DNA of 64,000 nt from Brenneria sp. hezel4-2-4 (GTDB taxonomy: Bacteria; Pseudomonadota; Gammaproteobacteria; Enterobacterales; Enterobacteriaceae): the NCBI RefSeq assembly GCF_013155275.1, contig NZ_JABJXS010000007.1, forward strand, positions 62,001-126,000. The letters are read 5' to 3'. Under the pieces are notes generated by a model. It did no database searches. It saw only the letters and a program-made list of their open reading frames with translations, and was not told the DNA's origin. Shown here in pieces: positions 59,821 to 64,000 of the stretch (within the stretch, counting starts at the first letter, position 1; every line of letters begins with the position of its first letter). A program made the position numbers and the translations under genes.

Positions 59821-60684
59821 TCAGCGCGCGGCCGATAATGCATTCAGTAAATATTGCGGCAGCGCGAAGCTACCTACGTGAACGGCCGGATTGTAATAGC
59901 GGCACTCGATACCGGACGCATTAAAGCGTTGTTGTAATGTCTCCACGCTTATCTGACGCAGCGACGGATGGTTGCTGGCCCAGGCAAACGTCATGATGCC
60001 GCCGTAATAGGTGGGGATCGCCGCCTGATAAAATGTTACATCGCTAAAGTAGCGGCTGAGTTTATGGTGGCTGTTGACGGCCTCATCCTGTTGCAGAAAA
60101 CAAACGCCGTTCTGCGCAACGAAAATACCGCCTTCATTCAGGCAGCGCGCGCATCCCTGATAAAAGTCAGACGTGAACAGGCTTTCGCCCGGCCCGATGG
60201 GATCGGTGCAGTCGGAAATGATGACATCGAATGTTTCGTCACACTGATTAACGAAGTTCACGCCGTCGTCGATGACCAGACGAAAACGCGGATCGTCGTA
60301 GGCGCCGGCATTATGGTTGGGTAAGTACCGGCGGCAGAATTCCACTACGCCCGCATCAATTTCCACCATGGTGATTTGTTCGATACCGGCATGACGGCTG
60401 ACTTCACGCAGTATGCCGCCGTCGCCGCCGCCGATAATCAGCACGCGTTTCGCCCGCCCGTGAGACAACAGGGGGATATGGGTCAGCATTTCGTGGTAGA
60501 TGAATTCGTCACGTTCGGTGGTTTGCACCACGCCATCCAGCGCCATGACACGGCCGAGCGCCGCGTTTTCAAAGATGATCAGATCCTGATGGTCAGTCTT
60601 TTCGTGGTATAGCACCCGGTCGATGGAAAAGTACTGGCCAAAGTTGGCATGCAGGGTTTCATACCAAATTTCTTTCTGGGACAT
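59821..60684 (-). CDS. speE: Spermidine synthase
   Basis: 287 residues. Opening [18 protein letters not shown], cofactor loop [15 protein letters not shown], and active-site [15 protein letters not shown]. It transfers the aminopropyl group of decarboxylated AdoMet to putrescine. Forms the speED operon. Confidence 0.98.
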   Translation of the reverse strand: MSQKEIWYETLHANFGQYFSIDRVLYHEKTDHQDLIIFENAALGRVMALDGVVQTTERDEFIYHEMLTHIPLLSHGRAKRVLIIGGGDGGILREVSRHAGIEQITMVEIDAGVVEFCRRYLPNHNAGAYDDPRFRLVIDDGVNFVNQCDETFDVIISDCTDPIGPGESLFTSDFYQGCARCLNEGGIFVAQNGVCFLQQDEAVNSHHKLSRYFSDVTFYQAAIPTYYGGIMTFAWASNHPSLRQISVETLQQRFNASGIECRYYNPAVHVGSFALPQYLLNALSAAR

Positions 60685-60793
60685 GTTAGGGCTTCCTCCG
60701 CGATAACAGCCATGAAAATTGGCGCGCCATGATAGCTAACTCTTGCGGCGCTTGCACGGTCAAATTTCAGTCAGTGCAGAAGGAAGGAAGAAA

Positions 60794-61141
60794 TTATTTC
60801 GCGTAGGCAAGCAAACCGAGTGAGTTACGAGCCAGAGACTGGCATTTCTGCGGCGTGGGGATAGCGATTTTGCTGAGATCCCGATAGCTCTCTTCCCCCA
60901 GCGCCGTCATGTTATAGGCATTGTAATTACTGAGATCCCAACGATTTTGCCGGGCGAATGCCAATAGCGACTGGCGAATTTGTTCGTTGGGCAAATCCTG
61001 ATATCCGCAATTATTTTTCAGATAAACGAAAACGGCGGTTAAATCGGCAAGATCTTCCGCTTCAAATTCATTCAGTGCCTTGCCGGCGGAGGAGAAGCTC
61101 ATCAGACTCAGCAGGAGTAGCGCCAGCGCAGAGTTTTTCAT
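60794..61141 (-). CDS. yacC: YacC-like secreted protein
   Basis: 115 residues. Signal peptide MKNSALALLLLSLMSFSSAGKA, then LADLTAVFVYLKNNCGYQDLPNEQIRQ with two Cys in the mature part (also KCQSLARN). Matches the small YacC protein found beside speE in enterobacteria; its function is not established. ATG 61141 gives a clean signal, so the upstream start at 61168 is rejected. Confidence 0.88.
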   Translation of the reverse strand: MKNSALALLLLSLMSFSSAGKALNEFEAEDLADLTAVFVYLKNNCGYQDLPNEQIRQSLLAFARQNRWDLSNYNAYNMTALGEESYRDLSKIAIPTPQKCQSLARNSLGLLAYAK

Positions 61142-61296
61142 GGTTAAGTTCGTTCCGATTATTGTCATGAGACGTTATCACAATTGTAGATAACCTGACT
61201 AAATTTTCTTGCGCCGCGTCATTTTTGTTATTCGTAAGGATTGTGTAAAAAGTTAGTGACGTAAAGTAACTGATTGTGAATAATGAGAGCGATTCT

Positions 61297-61315
61297 GATA
61301 ACTATTATCATTTAT
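61297..61315. promoter_or_regulatory. Fur box
   Basis: TGATAACTATTATCATTTA agrees with most of the 19-bp Fur consensus and overlaps the promoter region just before the ferric-binding protein gene, indicating iron repression. Confidence 0.7.
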
Positions 61316-61326
61316 TGAGGCATCTC

Positions 61327-62343
61327 ATGAAGAAACAGATTCTGATCGGTTCGATCCTTTCCGCGCTTGCCATCAGCAGCGCCGCGCACGCCGCATCTGA
61401 AGTCAATATCTATTCATACCGTCAGGCCTATTTGATTGAACCCATTCTCAAAGAGTTCACGCAGCAAACCGGCATCAAGGCCAATGTTATCTATGCCGAG
61501 TCAGGGCTGGTGGAGCGTTTAAAAAGGGAGGGGAGCCTAAGCCCGGCGGATGTAGTGCTGACGGTGGATATTAACCGTCTGATGGAAGTGGTTGATGCGG
61601 ATTTGTCGCAGCCGCTGAAAGATAAAACGCTGGAAGAGAACATTCCGTCGCAATACCGCGATTCTCAGGGCCGCTGGGTCGGACTGACGACGCGCGCCCG
61701 GGCGATTTATACCTCAAAAGATCGGGTAGGAAAGATCCCGGCGTCTTTTGACTATCTGGACCTGGCCGACCCCAAATATAAAGGGCGTATTTGCACCCGC
61801 TCTTTTAAAAATGCTTACAACGTGTCGCTGACGGCGGCGATGCTGGCGCATCACGGCGAGGCGAAAACCCGGCAATGGCTGGAAGGCTTAAAGGCGAATC
61901 TGGCGCAGAAGCCGCAGGGCGGCGATCGCGATCAGATTAAAGCCATCACGGAAGGCGTGTGCGATTACTCGCTGGGGAATAGCTATTATCTGGTCAGAAT
62001 GCTTGCCGATGATAAGCAGCGCAGCTGGGGCGAAGCCGTCAATATCAACTTCCCGGGTCAGGAAGCATCAGGCACGCACGTTAACATCAGCGGGGCTGTG
62101 CTGGCGAAATATGCGCCAAACCGCGACAATGCCGTGCAGCTGATTCGCTTCCTCAGCGAGGATCGGGCGCAGCATATGTACGCTGACGTTAACGGCGAAT
62201 ATCCGGTGAAACCGGGCGTACAGCCGTCGGAAGTGGTTGCGTCGTGGGGAACATTCAAGGCCGATGCGCTGCCGCTGGAGAAAATCGCCGACGAATATCA
62301 GCACGCCTTGCGGTTAATCGATGAGGTTAAGTTTGATCTGTAA
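61327..62343 (+). CDS. Periplasmic ferric-ion binding protein (SfuA/FbpA type)
   Basis: 338 residues. Signal ends HAASE; the mature protein opens VNIYSYRQAYLIEPILKEFTQQTGI. The iron-binding tyrosine pair lies in GNSYYLVRM. Type II binding fold for Fe(III). ATG 61327 has TGAGG 7 nt upstream; the longer frame from 61276 runs through the Fur box and is rejected. Followed by its permease after an intergenic hairpin that may lower downstream expression. Confidence 0.93.
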   Translation: MKKQILIGSILSALAISSAAHAASEVNIYSYRQAYLIEPILKEFTQQTGIKANVIYAESGLVERLKREGSLSPADVVLTVDINRLMEVVDADLSQPLKDKTLEENIPSQYRDSQGRWVGLTTRARAIYTSKDRVGKIPASFDYLDLADPKYKGRICTRSFKNAYNVSLTAAMLAHHGEAKTRQWLEGLKANLAQKPQGGDRDQIKAITEGVCDYSLGNSYYLVRMLADDKQRSWGEAVNINFPGQEASGTHVNISGAVLAKYAPNRDNAVQLIRFLSEDRAQHMYADVNGEYPVKPGVQPSEVVASWGTFKADALPLEKIADEYQHALRLIDEVKFDL

Positions 62344-62379
62344 ATAAACATCTGATATTCAGGTGATAGGATAATTCAA

Positions 62380-62430
62380 GCCCGGAATATATCGCCCTGC
62401 GGAAAGCGTGATTATTGTTCCGGGCATTTT
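62380..62430 (+). terminator. Hairpin between binding-protein and permease genes
   Basis: GCCCGGAA (62380-62387) pairs with TTCCGGGC (62418-62425), then ATTTTTG. Probably a partial terminator that sets a high binding-protein to permease ratio. Confidence 0.6.
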
Positions 62431-62455
62431 TGTTTACGAGTGGTACGGAATAGAC

Positions 62456-64000
62456 GTGGCGAGTGAGAGCGGTTTCAGTATCCGACGTTGGCGAGTGAGT
62501 AGTTGGTTATTAACGGGGCTGTTGCTGTTCCCGATAGCCGCCATTTTTTTCCAGGCCTTTTTCGCCCGGGGCGAGGGGTTTATTCATCTGTGGCAAACCG
62601 TGTTGCCCACCTATATTGTCAACTCTCTGGGGTTGGTGGCGGGGACGGTGGCGCTGAGTCTATTATTGGGTCTGCCTGCCGCCTGGCTGATGACCCAGTA
62701 TCGTTTTCCCGGTCAACGCGGGTTGCGGTGGATGCTGTGTTTACCGCTGGCCATGCCGCCTTATCTGGTCGCCTATATTTATACCGATCTGCTGGACTAT
62801 GCCGGCCCGGTGCAGGGATGGCTGCGTCGGGCGTTTTCCCTGCACAGCGCCGGTGATTACTGGTTTCCGCCGATCCGCTCTCTCGGCGGCGCCTGCGTCG
62901 TTCTGGCGCTGGTGCTGTATCCGTACGTTTACCTGCTGGCGCGCAAAGCCTTGCTGGAACAGTCGGTTACCTTGCTGCATTCGGCGCGTCTGCTTAACCA
63001 TTCCCCCAACCGGGCTTTCCGGCGCATCGCTTTTCCGCTGGCCAGACCGGCGATTGTCGTCGGCGCCTCGCTGGTGGCGATGGAAACCCTGGGCGATTTC
63101 GGCACCGTCTCCTATTTTGCTCAGGCCACGCTGACCACCGCCGTGTATGACACCTGGCTGGGGTATGGCGATCTGGGCGCTTCGACGCGAATTTCCGCCC
63201 TGATGTTGCTGTTCATCTTTATGATGATCTCGGCGGAGTTTTACAGCCGGCGTCGGCAGCGTATTTATCAGAAAAGCATGGGGCAGGAGCGGGAAGATCA
63301 ACAGCCGCTTACCGGCCTGAGAAAATGGCTGGCGCTGGGGTATTGCTGGGGGCTTATTGCGCTGGCGATGGGGATACCCTGCCTGATCCTGATAACCTGG
63401 AGCTGGCGCTATATCACTCAGTCCTGGTCGATGGCGTTTTTTCACTACGGCATGAACAGCCTGCTGGTATCGTCGCTGGCGGCGGGCGTGACGCTGCTGG
63501 CGGCGCTGGTGCTGGTCTTCTCCACCCGCCTGGATAAATCCAGCCCGGTATTATTGCGGCTGGCCAGCCTTGGGTACGCGGTGCCCGGCACCATTCTGGC
63601 TATCGGCCTGCTTATTCCTCTGGCGGCGTTCGACCATGCCGTCAACCGGCTGGCCAACTGGATAAACCTGCCCGCGCCGGGACTATTGCTGTCGGGAACG
63701 CTGTTCGCGCTGGTGATCGCTTACTGCATCCGTTTTAGCGCCATGATGATAGGCAGCGTGGAAAGCAGCATGTCGAGAATCTCGCCGTCGCTGGATATGG
63801 TCAGCCGGACATTAGGAAGTTCTCCCGCGCAGCTGTTGCAACGGGTGCATCTGCCGCTATTGCGACGGGGGATCGTAACCGGTACGTTGCTGGTTTTTAT
63901 TGAGAGTATGAAAGAATTGAATGCGTCGCTGTTGCTGCGGCCGTTTAATTTTGAAACGCTGGCAACCTATGTTTTTACCTTTACCTCCGATGAGCAACTG
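62456..64000 (+). CDS. Ferric ABC transporter permease (SfuB/FbpB type), 3' end beyond window
   Basis: The frame is open from GTG 62456 to the edge (515 codons). Membrane segments start WLLTGLLLFPIAAIFFQAFF. Two repeats each carry the permease loop with E-A-A-like G motif: SARLLNHSPNRAFRRIAFPLARPAI and SRTLGSSPAQLLQRVHLPLLRRGI. This is the fused double-domain permease of Fe(III) importers. CGGAA lies 7 nt before GTG. An ATPase gene is expected next. Confidence 0.92.
   Translation, partial: MASESGFSIRRWRVSSWLLTGLLLFPIAAIFFQAFFARGEGFIHLWQTVLPTYIVNSLGLVAGTVALSLLLGLPAAWLMTQYRFPGQRGLRWMLCLPLAMPPYLVAYIYTDLLDYAGPVQGWLRRAFSLHSAGDYWFPPIRSLGGACVVLALVLYPYVYLLARKALLEQSVTLLHSARLLNHSPNRAFRRIAFPLARPAIVVGASLVAMETLGDFGTVSYFAQATLTTAVYDTWLGYGDLGASTRISALMLLFIFMMISAEFYSRRRQRIYQKSMGQEREDQQPLTGLRKWLALGYCWGLIALAMGIPCLILITWSWRYITQSWSMAFFHYGMNSLLVSSLAAGVTLLAALVLVFSTRLDKSSPVLLRLASLGYAVPGTILAIGLLIPLAAFDHAVNRLANWINLPAPGLLLSGTLFALVIAYCIRFSAMMIGSVESSMSRISPSLDMVSRTLGSSPAQLLQRVHLPLLRRGIVTGTLLVFIESMKELNASLLLRPFNFETLATYVFTFTSDEQL

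Overview
The window reads as a chromosomal segment of an enterobacterium of the Pectobacteriaceae type, plausibly Brenneria. The genus is an inference, not a proof. Support comes from the housekeeping order on the right (speE-speD-yacC, nrdHIEF, an SfuA/SfuB-type ferric transporter), P4-type satellite remains, plant-associated catabolic clusters, and enterobacterial promoter, Fur and NrdR signals.

Left part (1-9963): a divergent second LepA-type GTPase (cut by the window start), a membrane-bound metal-dependent hydrolase, a lone Gfo/Idh/MocA oxidoreductase and a secreted alpha/beta hydrolase. These are followed by a compact sugar or nucleoside-type catabolic operon (MFS symporter, TIM-barrel isomerase, Gfo/Idh/MocA dehydrogenase) with its own LacI regulator. 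Two identical 12-bp palindromic operators lie in front of the operon, 31 bp apart.

Mobile scrap zone (about 10.0-19.6 kb): a decayed IS110/IS1111-type transposase, an HxlR regulator with a Trp-to-stop change next to an old-yellow-enzyme reductase, a broken P4-type primase/helicase, the sulfide-type pair ygaV-ygaP lodged between two P4 alpha C-termini, a group IIC intron whose reverse transcriptase has lost its first catalytic motif, and a degenerate IS3 element.

19.6-28.8 kb: a phospho-beta-glycoside cassette bracketed by two same-oriented IS3 remnants. It holds a DeoR regulator, a lactose/cellobiose-family PTS (IIB, IIC, IIA), a GH1 phospho-glycosidase, two Gfo/Idh/MocA dehydrogenases and a BglH-type porin. 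A CRP site and a perfect palindrome lie upstream.

29.1-39.3 kb: regulators and small enzymes (TetR, two LysR, SDR, tautomerase, a DUF1080-like secreted protein), an actinobacterial-looking DHA2 drug exporter, a 179-bp MITE with CTAG target duplication, a DUF1493 gene, an odd tRNA-like gene and several small or broken frames in AT-rich DNA.

39.4-49.6 kb is the most striking block. It is a complete aldoxime-nitrile-amide-acid pathway on the minus strand: AraC regulator, outer-membrane channel, heme aldoxime dehydratase, amidase, a FecCD-type ABC importer, cobalt-type nitrile hydratase beta and alpha, and an accessory protein. All catalytic residues I could check are present. Tandem 21-bp-spaced direct repeats precede both the channel gene and the dehydratase gene and are candidate AraC sites.

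50-64 kb: an orphan terminator and a possible island edge, a frameshifted small gene, a tannase-family pseudogene, SDR fragments, an orphan ketosynthase III, then core genes: nrdHIEF with a NrdR box pair, speED, yacC and a Fur-controlled ferric ABC transporter cut by the window end.
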